Shown here: piece by piece, positions 1 to 10,175 of the stretch | Layout: each line of letters starts with the position of its first letter | Position numbering within the stretch: position 1 is the first letter of the stretch | Source: JBFGFX01 sp965232455 | Lineage (GTDB): Bacteria > Pseudomonadota > Gammaproteobacteria > Steroidobacterales > Woeseiaceae | Assembly (NCBI GenBank): GCA_965232455.1 | Contig: OZ246981.1 | Span: forward strand, 124,001 to 188,000 | Direction of reading: 5' to 3' | DNA: 64,000 bases | The notes under the pieces: generated by a model | The model's input: only the letters and a program-made list of their open reading frames with translations | What the model was told of the DNA's origin: nothing | Databases searched by the model: none | Position numbers and translations under genes: made by a program

Positions 1-1296
1 ACCCACCTGCTCGCCGGTCATGTCGATGCCGGTCGACTGGCCCAGGCCGAATTGGCTCAGATAATAGTGCATCCGGTCGATGCCGATGTCGCGACTTATC
101 TCGTAGAAGTAGACGTCGCAGGACTCGGCAATGGCGTCGTGCAGGTCGACCTCGCCATGACCTTCGGGTTTCCAATCGCGATACCGGTGCGTACTTCCGG
201 GCAGCGAGTAGAACCCGCGGCAAAGCGAACGCCGGGTGAGATTGGTGGCGCCGGATTCGAGCGCCGCGAGCGCAAGCATGGGTTTGATCGTCGAGCCGGG
301 CGGATAGTGACCGCGGACCGCACGGTTGAACAGCGGCTGGTTCGGGTCGTGCTGCAGCGCGTCGAATTCCGACGCCGTCATGCCGAGCGCGAACGCGTTG
401 GGATCGAAGGAAGGCGCGCTCACCAGCGCCAGTATCTCGCCGTTCTGGGGATCGATCGCCACGATCGAACCGCGCTTGTCCCGCAGCAGGTCGGTGGCCA
501 GTATCTGCAGGTCGAGATCAACGCTGAGATACAGGTTGTCGCCCGGTGTGGGCGGCTCGCTTTCGGGGATGGTGTCGGACGTGTCCCGCGCATCCACCGG
601 CACCTGGCGGCCGCGCGCGTTGGTGACGACCTGCCGGTAGCCCGGGTTTCCGTGCAGCCTGTCCTCATTGAAGTATTCGACGCCCGTCTTGCCGGTATGC
701 TGGGTACCCGCGTATTGGGACGTGTCCAGCCGGTCGAGGTCGATGCCGCTGATCGCGCCGACGTAGCCGACGATGTGCGCGATCGCCTCTCCTCGCGGGT
801 AATGCCGGACGAGCCGGGGCTGGAAGTCGACTCCCGGAAACCGGGGCCGCTGAATGGCGAAGGCGGCAATCTCCTCGTCGCTCATCCGAAACCGGAGTGT
901 GACCGGTTTGAAGCGCGGTCCCTGCTGCGAGAGCTCGACGATACGCGGGATGTCTTCGTCCTCGACAAGTCCCAGCGCTGCGAGGCGCGCCAGCGTGTCG
1001 TCGATGTCGGCGATCTGTTCCGGGATGAGTTCGAGCTGATAGGTCGGGACGTTTTCCGCGAGGACCCGGCCCTTGCGATCGAAAATGAGCCCTCGATTCG
1101 GAGGTACTGCTTCGATACGAATGCGGTTGCCCTGCGATTGCTCGGCAAATTGCTCGTATTCGACGACCTGCAGCTGCACGAGTCGCGCGACGACGATCCC
1201 CAACAGGACGAGGCCGATAATCGACGACAACACGACGCGCGCAACAAACAGCTGTCGTTCGGAGTGATGGTCTTTGATCGGGGCGGTTAGCGACAT
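1..1296 (-). CDS. mrdA: Penicillin-binding protein 2 (peptidoglycan D,D-transpeptidase), C-terminus cut by window edge
   Basis: The reading frame on the minus strand from the ATG at 1296 runs open to base 1, giving 432 codons with no stop, so the C-terminus lies outside the window. The start MSLTAPIKDHH is followed by one membrane helix (about residues 20-40), a PBP dimerisation region and the start of the transpeptidase domain. The active-site serine motif STIK is at residues 335-338, close to Ser330 of E. coli PBP2. PBP2 cross-links lateral-wall peptidoglycan in the elongasome. It is the last visible gene of the mreB-mreC-mreD-mrdA cluster and begins 32 bp after mreD. RodA probably follows outside the window. 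Confidence 0.95.
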   Translation of the reverse strand, partial: MSLTAPIKDHHSERQLFVARVVLSSIIGLVLLGIVVARLVQLQVVEYEQFAEQSQGNRIRIEAVPPNRGLIFDRKGRVLAENVPTYQLELIPEQIADIDDTLARLAALGLVEDEDIPRIVELSQQGPRFKPVTLRFRMSDEEIAAFAIQRPRFPGVDFQPRLVRHYPRGEAIAHIVGYVGAISGIDLDRLDTSQYAGTQHTGKTGVEYFNEDRLHGNPGYRQVVTNARGRQVPVDARDTSDTIPESEPPTPGDNLYLSVDLDLQILATDLLRDKRGSIVAIDPQNGEILALVSAPSFDPNAFALGMTASEFDALQHDPNQPLFNRAVRGHYPPGSTIKPMLALAALESGATNLTRRSLCRGFYSLPGSTHRYRDWKPEGHGEVDLHDAIAESCDVYFYEISRDIGIDRMHYYLSQFGLGQSTGIDMTGEQVG

Positions 1297-1328
1297 CCTG
1301 TGATTCTCACATCCTAAGGTAGCGGGGC

Positions 1329-1820
1329 CTAAGCGCCCGACCTCGCCCGATACGGCGTTGCCCGCAACAACGCCGCCACGAACGGCCATAAAACGGCGCC
1401 TGAAACGACCGGTCCCCAATACGTTATCGCCGGCGCGTCCACGCCCGCGATGCCGTTGATCCAGAAGAGCACAAAACGATAAAGCGCCAGCAGTGCGAGC
1501 ACCGTTGCCGTCATTTGCGACATCGGGAACACGCGGATCTGGAGATGGAATTTGACCGTCAGGTAGACAATCAGGCTGAGCGCCAGCGCGTGCTGGGCCA
1601 GCAGCGTCCCCTGGGCGACGTCCAAAAAGATGCCGACCAGCCAGGCGATCCCGACGCCGTAGGTGCGCGGCAGGTTCATCGACCAATATATAAGTGTCAG
1701 CGCCACCCAGTCGGGCCGGAAGGCGGCGGCCCAGACCGGCATGGGCGCGATCGCCAGCATCAGCGCGAGGACGATCGAAATGACGATTGGCAGACTTCGC
1801 GAGCCTCTGTCTTTACTCAT
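1329..1820 (-). CDS. mreD: Rod shape-determining protein MreD
   Basis: A small hydrophobic inner-membrane protein of 163 residues, starting MSKDRGSRSLP, with about five predicted helices. This matches MreD of the elongasome, which bridges MreC to the synthesis machinery. The open frame extends further upstream to 1931, but I chose the ATG at 1820. It gives the normal family length and overlaps the mreC stop by 8 bases (ATGAGTAA), the usual translational coupling. Identification rests on hydrophobic pattern, size and position between mreC and mrdA, because MreD sequences diverge strongly. Confidence 0.88.
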   Translation of the reverse strand: MSKDRGSRSLPIVISIVLALMLAIAPMPVWAAAFRPDWVALTLIYWSMNLPRTYGVGIAWLVGIFLDVAQGTLLAQHALALSLIVYLTVKFHLQIRVFPMSQMTATVLALLALYRFVLFWINGIAGVDAPAITYWGPVVSGAVLWPFVAALLRATPYRARSGA

Positions 1821-2694
1821 CGCCGACCTCGTCTCTTGCATCGCTGACGGTCTCGCCGGGGTTCGACCACACCAGCATGATTTCGCGTACCTGATTGAGG
1901 CTCGCCGCCGGTGTGGCGGAGACGGCGGCAAACGGTTCCGCCGGAATTCTCGTCACCGACGACACGATGCCGACGGGATAGCCCGCCGGAAAGGCGCCGC
2001 CGAGGCCGGACGTCACCAGCAGGTCGCCTTCTTCGATATCCGCGTTGTTGGGAAGGTTTGGCAGGTCCAGGCGGTCGAATTCGCCCGTGCCCACGGCGAT
2101 CGTGCGCAGGCCGTTGCGGTTGATTTCGACCGGCAGCGCGTGACCGGGATCGCTTATCAGCAACCCCTGCGCCGCCAAGAGGCCGGCTTCGATGACCTGT
2201 CCCACGACGCCGTCGGCGTTGATCATCGATTGGCCGTCGTAGACGCCGTCACGGGCGCCCTTGTCGATGACGATGGAATGGCGAAAGGGGTTGGCGCTGA
2301 CCGACATGATTTCGGCAACGCGGACCTGGTCGGTAACGCTCTTGGTGGCCTCGAGCATCGCTCGAAGACGTGCGTTTTCGGCTTCGAGCGCGCTGTAGCG
2401 TTGCAGGCGGGCGCTGGTCAGGAGCCGTTCGGCCTTGAGGCGGCTGTTCTCGAGCTGGAGGTCGTGACGGTTGGTCATCGTGTCATCGACCCAATGCCAC
2501 AACGAGACGGGCGCGCCGACAACGATCCGCAGCGGGTAAACCGCGGCGCTGATGGTGCGGCGCGCGGCGTCCAGATGGTTGTCGCGATGGTCGAGGATCA
2601 GGATGACGACGCTCAAGCCGAACAAAAACAGAAAGCGGAGGCCCAGCGCCGGTGCGCGTGGCGAATGGTGTTGATTGTCAGATCCGGCAGCCAT
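1813..2694 (-). CDS. mreC: Rod shape-determining protein MreC
   Basis: A 293-residue bitopic protein with a short cytoplasmic tail, a membrane helix at about residues 18-36 (LRFLFLFGLSVVILIL), a coiled-coil stretch at about 75-115 rich in leucine and arginine, and the periplasmic beta-barrel MreC domain to the end. MreC organises PBP2-RodA along MreB filaments. The C-terminal tail is acidic (ends DARDEVGDE). It lies 167 bp downstream of mreB and overlaps mreD by 8 bases. The gap to mreB may hold an extra promoter or simply an mRNA spacer. Confidence 0.94.
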   Translation of the reverse strand: MAAGSDNQHHSPRAPALGLRFLFLFGLSVVILILDHRDNHLDAARRTISAAVYPLRIVVGAPVSLWHWVDDTMTNRHDLQLENSRLKAERLLTSARLQRYSALEAENARLRAMLEATKSVTDQVRVAEIMSVSANPFRHSIVIDKGARDGVYDGQSMINADGVVGQVIEAGLLAAQGLLISDPGHALPVEINRNGLRTIAVGTGEFDRLDLPNLPNNADIEEGDLLVTSGLGGAFPAGYPVGIVSSVTRIPAEPFAAVSATPAASLNQVREIMLVWSNPGETVSDARDEVGDE

Positions 2695-2861
2695 CAGCTG
2701 TGTCTGATATCACACTCAAGCCATGGAAGAGATGATGCATTGCCCAAAATGCGTTGGCACGAGCTTAGGTTGTGCCAATGCTAGGTAGGATTCGACGAAA
2801 TGTCGAATGCACCGCTGATCGGGCGTTACGGTCCCTGACCCCGAAGGCCCGATCAAACCGG

Positions 2862-3905
2862 CTATTCCAGTCCGAATACCGCCGGGCCGTGTTCGTCGAT
2901 GAGTTCGATGACCCGGCCGCCGCCGCGAGCGACGCAGGTGAGCGGGTCGTCCGCGATAACGACGGGCAGGCCGGTTTCCTCCATCAGCAGCTTGTCGATG
3001 TCGCGCAGCATGGCGCCACCGCCGGTGAGGACAATGCCCCGCTCCGCGACGTCGGCGCCGAGCTCCGGCGGAGTCTGCTCGAGGGCCTCCTTGACCGCGC
3101 CGACGATGCCCTGCAGGGGTTCCTGAAGCGCTTCGAGGATTTCGTTGCTGTTCAGCGTAAAGCTGCGCGGCACGCCTTCCGACAGGTTGCGGCCCTTGAC
3201 GGAGATCTCGTTGACTTCCTGGCCGGGGAACGCCGAGCCGATTTCGTGTTTGATACGCTCGGCGGTGGCCTCGCCGATCAGAATCCCGTAGTTGCGGCGG
3301 ACGTAGTTGGTAACCGCTTCGTCGAAACGGTCACCGCCGATCCTCACCGAGGCTGCGTAAACGATGCCGTTCAAGGAAATCACGGCGACTTCGGAGGTGC
3401 CGCCGCCGATGTCGAGAACCATCGAGCCGCGTGCTTCATGCACCGGCATGCCGGCGCCTATGGCGGCCGCCATGGGTTCGGGGATGAGGTGCACCTTGCG
3501 CGCCCCGGCGCCTTCCGCCGACTCGCGAATCGCGCGTCTTTCAACCTGCGTCGAGCCGTAGGGCACGCAAATCAGCACGCGCGGGCTGGGTCGGAAATAG
3601 CGGGTCCCGTGCGCTTTACGGATGAAGTGCTGAAGCATCTTCTCGGTAACCGTGAAATCGGCGATGACCCCGTCCTTGAGCGGCCGGATGGCGGTGATGT
3701 TGCCCGGGGTGCGGCCCAGCATGCTTTTTGCTTCCGCGCCCACCGCTTCGACGACCCGACCTCCGCGGCCCGTATCCTCACGTATCGCGACGACTGAAGG
3801 CTCGTCGAGTACGATTCCGTGTCCGCGGGAATAGATGAGCGTGTTGGCCGTCCCGAGATCGATCGACAGATCGTTCGAGAAATAACCTAAAATGTTCTTC
3901 AGCAT
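2862..3905 (-). CDS. mreB: Actin-like rod shape-determining protein MreB
   Basis: A 347-residue actin-fold ATPase starting MLKNILGYFSNDLSIDLGT. The phosphate-1 loop (DLGTANTLIY), the phosphate-2 loop (VLDIGGGTSEVAVISL) and the adenosine motif (LTGGGAMLRDID) are all visible, so it should bind ATP and polymerise. The length matches the family. MreB filaments under the inner membrane direct lateral wall synthesis with MreC, MreD, RodZ, RodA and PBP2. It is the first gene of the cluster and is divergent from gatC, with 158 bp between them for both promoters. Confidence 0.98.
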   Translation of the reverse strand: MLKNILGYFSNDLSIDLGTANTLIYSRGHGIVLDEPSVVAIREDTGRGGRVVEAVGAEAKSMLGRTPGNITAIRPLKDGVIADFTVTEKMLQHFIRKAHGTRYFRPSPRVLICVPYGSTQVERRAIRESAEGAGARKVHLIPEPMAAAIGAGMPVHEARGSMVLDIGGGTSEVAVISLNGIVYAASVRIGGDRFDEAVTNYVRRNYGILIGEATAERIKHEIGSAFPGQEVNEISVKGRNLSEGVPRSFTLNSNEILEALQEPLQGIVGAVKEALEQTPPELGADVAERGIVLTGGGAMLRDIDKLLMEETGLPVVIADDPLTCVARGGGRVIELIDEHGPAVFGLE

Positions 3906-4063
3906 GTGGGCCAGCGGTCCGCGAATCGGTTAACCGGCGTAATCTAACAATGCGCACGACATTGAGCAAGGCGGTGTGTATGATTGCGGCGGATTGATGT
4001 TACCGCTGCCCGGACGGTATTTTCACCAATTCCCCAAGTTCCCAGATTGAAGCCAATAATCCC
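3906..4063. promoter_or_regulatory. Divergent mreB/gatC control region
   Basis: This gene-free interval separates the divergent mreB and gatC genes. It holds a perfect 10-bp palindrome CGGTTAACCG at 3927-3936, about 22 bp upstream of the mreB start, and a good -10-like hexamer TATGAT at 3979-3984 pointing toward gatC. That would leave a leader of roughly 70 bases. No convincing -35 partner at 17 bp was found; CGACAT at 3957-3962 is the closest. These are candidates from eye inspection only. Confidence 0.35.
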
Positions 4064-4350
4064 GTGTCGCTGAACAAAGATCAGGTAGAGCATATCGCCA
4101 CGCTGGCGAGGTTGACGCTGGCCGCCGACGAGGCGGACGATGTGGTCGACAAACTGTCACGGATCGTCGATTTCGTCGATCAGCTGCAAACGGTGCCGAC
4201 CGACGACGTCGTGCCTATGGCCCATCCGCTGAACCAGAGTCAGCGACTGCGCGCGGACGAGGTGACCGAGGTCGACGAGCGAGAGCGCATCCAGGAGAAC
4301 GCACCCGCCGTCGAGGACGGTCTGTATCTCGTGCCGAAGGTGATCGAGTG

Positions 4351-4351
<1 letters not shown>
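4064..4351 (+). CDS. gatC: Asp/Glu-tRNA amidotransferase subunit C
   Basis: A 95-residue protein starting at GTG (MSLNKDQVEHIATLARL), typical of GatC. It wraps around GatA and GatB and stabilises the heterotrimer that amidates misacylated Asp-tRNA(Asn) and/or Glu-tRNA(Gln). The C-terminal signature (NAPAVEDGLYLVPKVIE) is well conserved. Its TGA stop overlaps the gatA start as TGATG, so the three genes form a tightly coupled gatCAB operon. Confidence 0.95.
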
Positions 4352-5825
<1,474 letters not shown>

Positions 5826-5829
<4 letters not shown>

Positions 5830-7283
5830 GTGTTGCTGCCGGATCGAAATGGGAAGTGGTCATCGGCCTGGAGATCCACACGCAGCTTGCGACCGCGAGC
5901 AAGATATTCTCGGGCGCGTCCACGGCCTACGGGGCGGAGCCGAACACGCAGGCTTGCCTCGTGGATCTTGGTTACCCCGGCGTGCTGCCGGTTCTCAACG
6001 CCGAGGTTGTGCGGATGGCCTGCATGTTCGGCCTGGCGGTGAATGCGACGGTCGCCAGGCGAAGCGTATTCGCACGCAAAAACTATTTTTATCCCGACCT
6101 GCCGAAGGGCTATCAGATCAGCCAGTACGAGCTGCCGATCGTTACGGGTGGAGAGATGATGATTACCGGCGACGACGGTGCGCCGAAACGCGTCGGCATC
6201 ACCCGCGCGCATCTCGAGGAGGATGCGGGCAAGTCGATCCACGAGGGGTTGGACCGGTCGTCCGGCATCGATCTCAATCGCGCCGGCACGCCGCTTCTGG
6301 AGATCGTTTCGGAACCCGATCTGCGCTCGGCCGGCGAAGCGGTTGCCTACATGCGCAATATCCACTCGATCGTGCGTTATCTCGGCATTTCCGACGGCAA
6401 CATGCAGGAAGGTTCTTTCCGCTGTGACGCCAACGTGAGCGTGCGACCGCGCGGCCAGGAGGAACTGGGCACCCGCGCCGAGCTCAAGAACCTGAATTCG
6501 TTTCGGTTTGTCGAAAAGGCGATCAACTTCGAGGTCGAGCGGCAGATCGATTTGCTCGAGGACGGCGGCGAGGTCGTTCAGGAGACCCGGCTCTACGACT
6601 CCGATCGCGACGAGACGCGCTCGATGCGTAGCAAGGAAGAAGCCAACGACTACCGCTATTTCCCGGACCCGGACCTGTTGCCGGTCGAACTGGACGATGC
6701 CTACGTCGATGCCGTCCGCCGGACGCTTCCCGAGCTGCCGTCGGCAAAAAAGACGCGCTTCGTGGACGAATACGCTCTGCGCGACGCCGATGCGGACATA
6801 CTTACGGTCAGTCGCGCGCTGGCGGACTATTACGAGAACGTCGTCGGCGCCACCGGCGCCAGCCCTCAGACCGCGGCGAACTGGGTGATCGGCGACCTGT
6901 CCGCTGCCCTCAATCGCGATGCGCTCGATATCGGCGCCAGCCGGCTTTCCGCCGAGGCGCTCGGCGGTCTCCTGGATCGTATCGAGGACGGAACGATCTC
7001 CGGCAAGATCGCGAAGGAGGTATTCGAGGCCATGTGGTCCGGCGAAGGAGACGCGGATACGATCATCGACGCGCGTGGCCTGCGGCAAATTACCGACAGC
7101 GCGGCGATCGACGAAATCGTCGACGCAGTCATTGCCGCCAATCCCGGCCAGGTTGCCGAATACCGCGCGGGCAAGCACAAGCTGCTCGGTTTCTTCGTCG
7201 GGCAGGTCATGAAAGAGACCGGCGGAAAGGCGAACCCCGCGCAGGTCAATCAGGCGCTCAAGCAGAAACTCGCGGACGCCTAG
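5826..7283 (+). CDS. gatB: Asp/Glu-tRNA amidotransferase subunit B
   Basis: A 485-residue GatB that binds the misacylated tRNA, phosphorylates the side-chain carboxylate with ATP and transfers ammonia delivered from GatA. The N-terminal catalytic cradle shows the family signature VIGLEIHTQLATASKIFSG and the block YFYPDLPKGYQISQYE. The C-terminal part is the helical and YqeY-like tail, ending VNQALKQKLADA. The frame is open upstream to 5766, but I chose the ATG at 5826 because it overlaps the gatA stop by four bases and gives the standard N-terminus (MSVAAGSKWEVVIGLE). Confidence 0.97.
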
Positions 7284-7292
7284 ACGGGTCGT

Positions 7293-8168
7293 ATGCCTGC
7301 GCACAGCGACATCGTCGTTCCGTTCGTGTTCGAGTCGCTGCCCGTGCGCGGCGCGATCATTCAGCTGGGAGACTCATGGCAGCGCCTGCTGGCGGGCCAC
7401 GATTACACGGCGCCGGTGCGCGACGTTTTGGGTCACGCCGCCGCCGCGACGGTGCTGATTGCGCAAAGTCTGAAGGCCGACAGCTCGCTGACCCTGCAGA
7501 TCAACGGCGACGGCCCGATGTCGATGCTGGTCATGCAATGCACGAGCGGCCTGCATTTTCGGGGGCTTGCGAGCGCCGCAGGAGAAACCGCGGGACTGTC
7601 CTATGCCGAACTGGTGGCCAAAGCCCGCTGCGCGATTACCGTTGACAGCAAAAACGCCGAGCGCCCCTATCAAGGCATCGTCGAAGTTGGCGGTGAATCA
7701 CTCGCCGCCAGCCTCGAGGACTACTATCGGCGGTCCGCGCAAATCCCCAGTCATCTGACCCTCGTTGCCGATCAGCTCGTGTGCGGCGGGATCCTGCTGC
7801 AACAAATGCCGGGTCAGAACGAGGCGAACGTCGACGACTGGAGGCGGCTTGGGCTCCTGGCCGCGACGTTGAGGGCGGGCGATCTCAGGTCCGGGTTCGG
7901 CACGGATCTCATCGGCAGGCTGTTCGCCGAGGACGACGTTCGGGTATTCGAGCCGCGGTCGACGACATTTCGCTGCCGTTGCTCCCGTGAACGGGCGGGG
8001 AACGTGCTGAAACTGCTGGGCGAAGCGGAGTGTGTGAACGCCTGTCGCGACGCCGGGCGCTTGGTGGTGACCTGCGAATACTGCGGTCGCCGGCAAAGCT
8101 TCGATCCGGTTGACATTGCGGGTCTGTTCGCGGACGTCGCGGCCCCGCAGTCCGGCGCGCTGCACTAA
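7293..8168 (+). CDS. hslO: Redox-regulated holdase chaperone Hsp33
   Basis: A 291-residue Hsp33. The C-terminal redox switch has the four zinc-binding cysteines in the required CxC...CxxC pattern: C228 and C230 (RCRCSRE), C261 and C264 (TCEYCGR). Oxidation releases zinc and exposes the substrate-binding surface, so the protein protects unfolded clients during bleach or peroxide stress. It starts 9 bp after gatB, may be co-transcribed with it, and is followed by a REP-like palindrome. Confidence 0.95.
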   Translation: MPAHSDIVVPFVFESLPVRGAIIQLGDSWQRLLAGHDYTAPVRDVLGHAAAATVLIAQSLKADSSLTLQINGDGPMSMLVMQCTSGLHFRGLASAAGETAGLSYAELVAKARCAITVDSKNAERPYQGIVEVGGESLAASLEDYYRRSAQIPSHLTLVADQLVCGGILLQQMPGQNEANVDDWRRLGLLAATLRAGDLRSGFGTDLIGRLFAEDDVRVFEPRSTTFRCRCSRERAGNVLKLLGEAECVNACRDAGRLVVTCEYCGRRQSFDPVDIAGLFADVAAPQSGALH

Positions 8169-8185
8169 GCGTTCGGCTTGGCATC

Positions 8186-8213
8186 GGTCGCCCGTCGGGA
8201 CGGGCTCCTATAA
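8186..8213 (-). repeat. REP-like short palindromic repeat, single unit
   Basis: Read on the minus strand this is TATAGGAGCCCGTCCCGACG followed by GGCGACC, a short GGAGCC head plus an imperfect palindrome. It matches, with only a few differences, both halves of the inverted pair at 29081-29155. The palindromic core GCCCGTC-GG-GACGGGC could also act as the terminator of hslO, 17 bp downstream of its stop. Being present as near-identical intergenic copies points to a REP-family repeat. Confidence 0.6.
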
Positions 8214-8312
8214 ATTCCGCGGCGGCAAGATCGCAATCGATCGGCACCGAATCGCGATTCTGTGAACTGTTACTGGTATTGGCGCCAAACCCTGCTAGAC
8301 TAGGTGGTCATT

Positions 8313-8336
8313 ACATATAAACAAATGCTTATATGT
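8313..8336. promoter_or_regulatory. Inverted-repeat operator overlapping the ArsR-family start codon
   Basis: ACATATAA (8313-8320) and TTATATGT (8329-8336) form a perfect 8-8-8 inverted repeat in an AT-rich island within GC-rich surroundings. The architecture is that of ArsR/SmtB-family operators. It covers the first candidate ATG (8333) of the ArsR-type gene directly downstream, which implies negative autoregulation and control of the metF-metH genes behind it. The assignment to this regulator is inference. Confidence 0.6.
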
Positions 8337-9265
8337 TTATGTCAACAGCCACCGAAAAACTCCTGCAGCAATTCAAAGCCTTATCGGATCCGCAGCGCCT
8401 GCGCCTGGTCGCGCTTTGCCGTCACGGCGAACTCAGCGTCACGGAGTTGACCGCGGTGCTCGGCCAAAGCCAACCGCGCGTGTCCCAGCAACTGAAACAG
8501 CTGTGCGCGGCGGGTCTGCTAAAACGGTTCCGTGACGGCAAACGCGTTTACTACCGGATGCCGTCCACCGGGACACGCGCCGGGCGGCAGCTTCTGGCCC
8601 TGATCCCGACCGGGGACGCGCCGTTTGCGGAGGACGCCGATCGCCTGCGGGCACTGCGCGGCAGCAACATCGCCGGCAAGGCGACGGACGACCTCGCCGA
8701 CACCCGGCCGGTCGCCGAGTTGGGCCCCGACTCGGCGCGTCGCCAGATCCACCGGGCTTTGCTCGAGCAAACCGTTGCCGCGCCGATCGGCGATTTGCTG
8801 GACGTAGGCTGTGGTCGCGGCAACGTTCTCAAGCTCCTGGCGAGCCGGGCCAATCGCGCGATCGGCGTGGACATCGACTCTGACGCCAGAGACACCGCGC
8901 GAGCCGAGCTGCTGTTGGCCGGGTTGACGAACTGCAGTTTGCGCAAAGGCGACATGTACCGACTGCCCTTCGACGACGCCAGCTTCGACACGATCGTCCT
9001 GGACGACGTGCTGGCGGACGCCCGGCGGCCGACGAGCGTGTTGCGCGAGGCGTCGCGGCTGTTGAGGCCCGGCGGGCGGCTTTTCCTGTTGCTGAATCTA
9101 GGCGCTGACGACGCGAATACCGTGCGCGCAAAGCTGGCGGCCTGGAGCGCCGAAGCCGAGCTGAGGCTCGCGCCGCCGCGAATGGCGCCGACGGAGAATC
9201 CGAGCTGGCTTCTGTCCGTGGCGACCCTCGTAACCACCGAACAAGGCAATCCAGAGGCTGCCTAG
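8333..9265 (+). CDS. ArsR-family regulator fused to SAM-dependent methyltransferase
   Basis: A 310-residue two-domain protein. Residues about 1-90 form an ArsR/SmtB winged helix (LSDPQRLRLVALCRHGELSV, then a recognition helix with SQPRVSQQLKQL). Residues about 130-300 form a class I methyltransferase with the SAM motif LLDVGCGRGNVLKLLA and an acidic strand end (IGVDIDSD). No metal-binding cysteine cluster is evident in the helix usually carrying it. In many proteobacteria such fusions sit next to metF, metH or ahcY and probably sense SAM or its products to control the methionine cycle. metF follows after 10 bp. A second ATG at 8339 is equally possible, and no Shine-Dalgarno sequence is obvious for either. 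Confidence 0.85.
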   Translation: MFMSTATEKLLQQFKALSDPQRLRLVALCRHGELSVTELTAVLGQSQPRVSQQLKQLCAAGLLKRFRDGKRVYYRMPSTGTRAGRQLLALIPTGDAPFAEDADRLRALRGSNIAGKATDDLADTRPVAELGPDSARRQIHRALLEQTVAAPIGDLLDVGCGRGNVLKLLASRANRAIGVDIDSDARDTARAELLLAGLTNCSLRKGDMYRLPFDDASFDTIVLDDVLADARRPTSVLREASRLLRPGGRLFLLLNLGADDANTVRAKLAAWSAEAELRLAPPRMAPTENPSWLLSVATLVTTEQGNPEAA

Positions 9266-9275
9266 GAGTTCCTTA

Positions 9276-10166
9276 ATGGACAACGCAAATGAAAACGGGG
9301 TCGCGCAGAACCTGCCGCAGGTGTCTTTCGAGTTTTTCCCGCCGAACACCGAGGCGATGGAAAAGACGATGTGGGATTCGATTCAGCGACTTGCGGATCT
9401 CGAACCGCGATTCGTGTCCGTCACGTACGGCGCGGACGGTTCCACGCGCGAGCGTACACACGGCGCGGTAGAGCGGATCCTGAACGAAACGCGACTCACG
9501 CCGGCGCCGCACCTGACCTGCATTGACGCGAGCCGGGGCGATATCGACGAGGTTGCCCGCGAATACTGGGACATGGGGGTGCGCCATCTGGTTGCGTTGC
9601 GCGGCGATCCCCCGCGAGACTGCACGTCGTATGAGCCGCGCAAGGGGGGATACGCCTATGCGTCGGATCTGGTTGCCGGCCTGAAGCGTGTCGCGGACTT
9701 CGATATCTCCGTCGCGGCCTACCCGGAGACGCATCCGGAGGCCAGCGATGCAACGTTCGATCTCGACAACCTGAAACGCAAGCTCGACGCCGGCGCGTCA
9801 CGAGCCATCACGCAGTTTTTTTTCGACGCCGACCTGTATCTGCGTTTTCGCGATCGCTGCGCGGCGGCGGGCGTCGAGTCCGCTATCGTGCCCGGCATCC
9901 TGCCGATCACCCGCTTTCCACAGTTGAAACGATTTGCCGACCGCTGCGGCGCAACGGTGCCGGACTGGCTGCAGCATCGTTTCGACGGCCTGGACGACGA
10001 TGCGGAAACGCGGCGGCTGATCGCGGCCAGCGTGGCGATCGAGCTGGCAAACAGGCTCCGCGCCGAAGGCGTCGACGAGTTTCATTTTTATACCCTGAAT
10101 CGCGCGGAACTCACCGTCGCGATCTGTCACGCACTTGGAGTTCGCGCGCACTCGGTTGCCGCCTGA
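9276..10166 (+). CDS. metF: 5,10-methylenetetrahydrofolate reductase
   Basis: A 296-residue TIM-barrel flavoenzyme that reduces methylene-THF to methyl-THF with NADH, supplying the methyl donor for MetH. The N-terminus QVSFEFFPPNT carries the catalytic glutamate of the SFEFFPP motif. SVTYGADGSTRERT and HLVALRGDPP are conserved FAD/folate-site blocks, and TQFFFDADLY is the usual later motif. It lies between the ArsR-methyltransferase (10 bp) and metH (9 bp), apparently as one operon. A possible ribosome site GGAG precedes the ATG. Confidence 0.97.
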   Translation: MDNANENGVAQNLPQVSFEFFPPNTEAMEKTMWDSIQRLADLEPRFVSVTYGADGSTRERTHGAVERILNETRLTPAPHLTCIDASRGDIDEVAREYWDMGVRHLVALRGDPPRDCTSYEPRKGGYAYASDLVAGLKRVADFDISVAAYPETHPEASDATFDLDNLKRKLDAGASRAITQFFFDADLYLRFRDRCAAAGVESAIVPGILPITRFPQLKRFADRCGATVPDWLQHRFDGLDDDAETRRLIAASVAIELANRLRAEGVDEFHFYTLNRAELTVAICHALGVRAHSVAA

Positions 10167-10175
10167 GATTCGATC

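Noticed and set aside
52..1290. Long plus-strand open frame antisense to mrdA (412 codons)
   Set aside because: Arginine- and valine-rich shadow of a GC-rich gene. The minus strand carries clear PBP2 motifs throughout.
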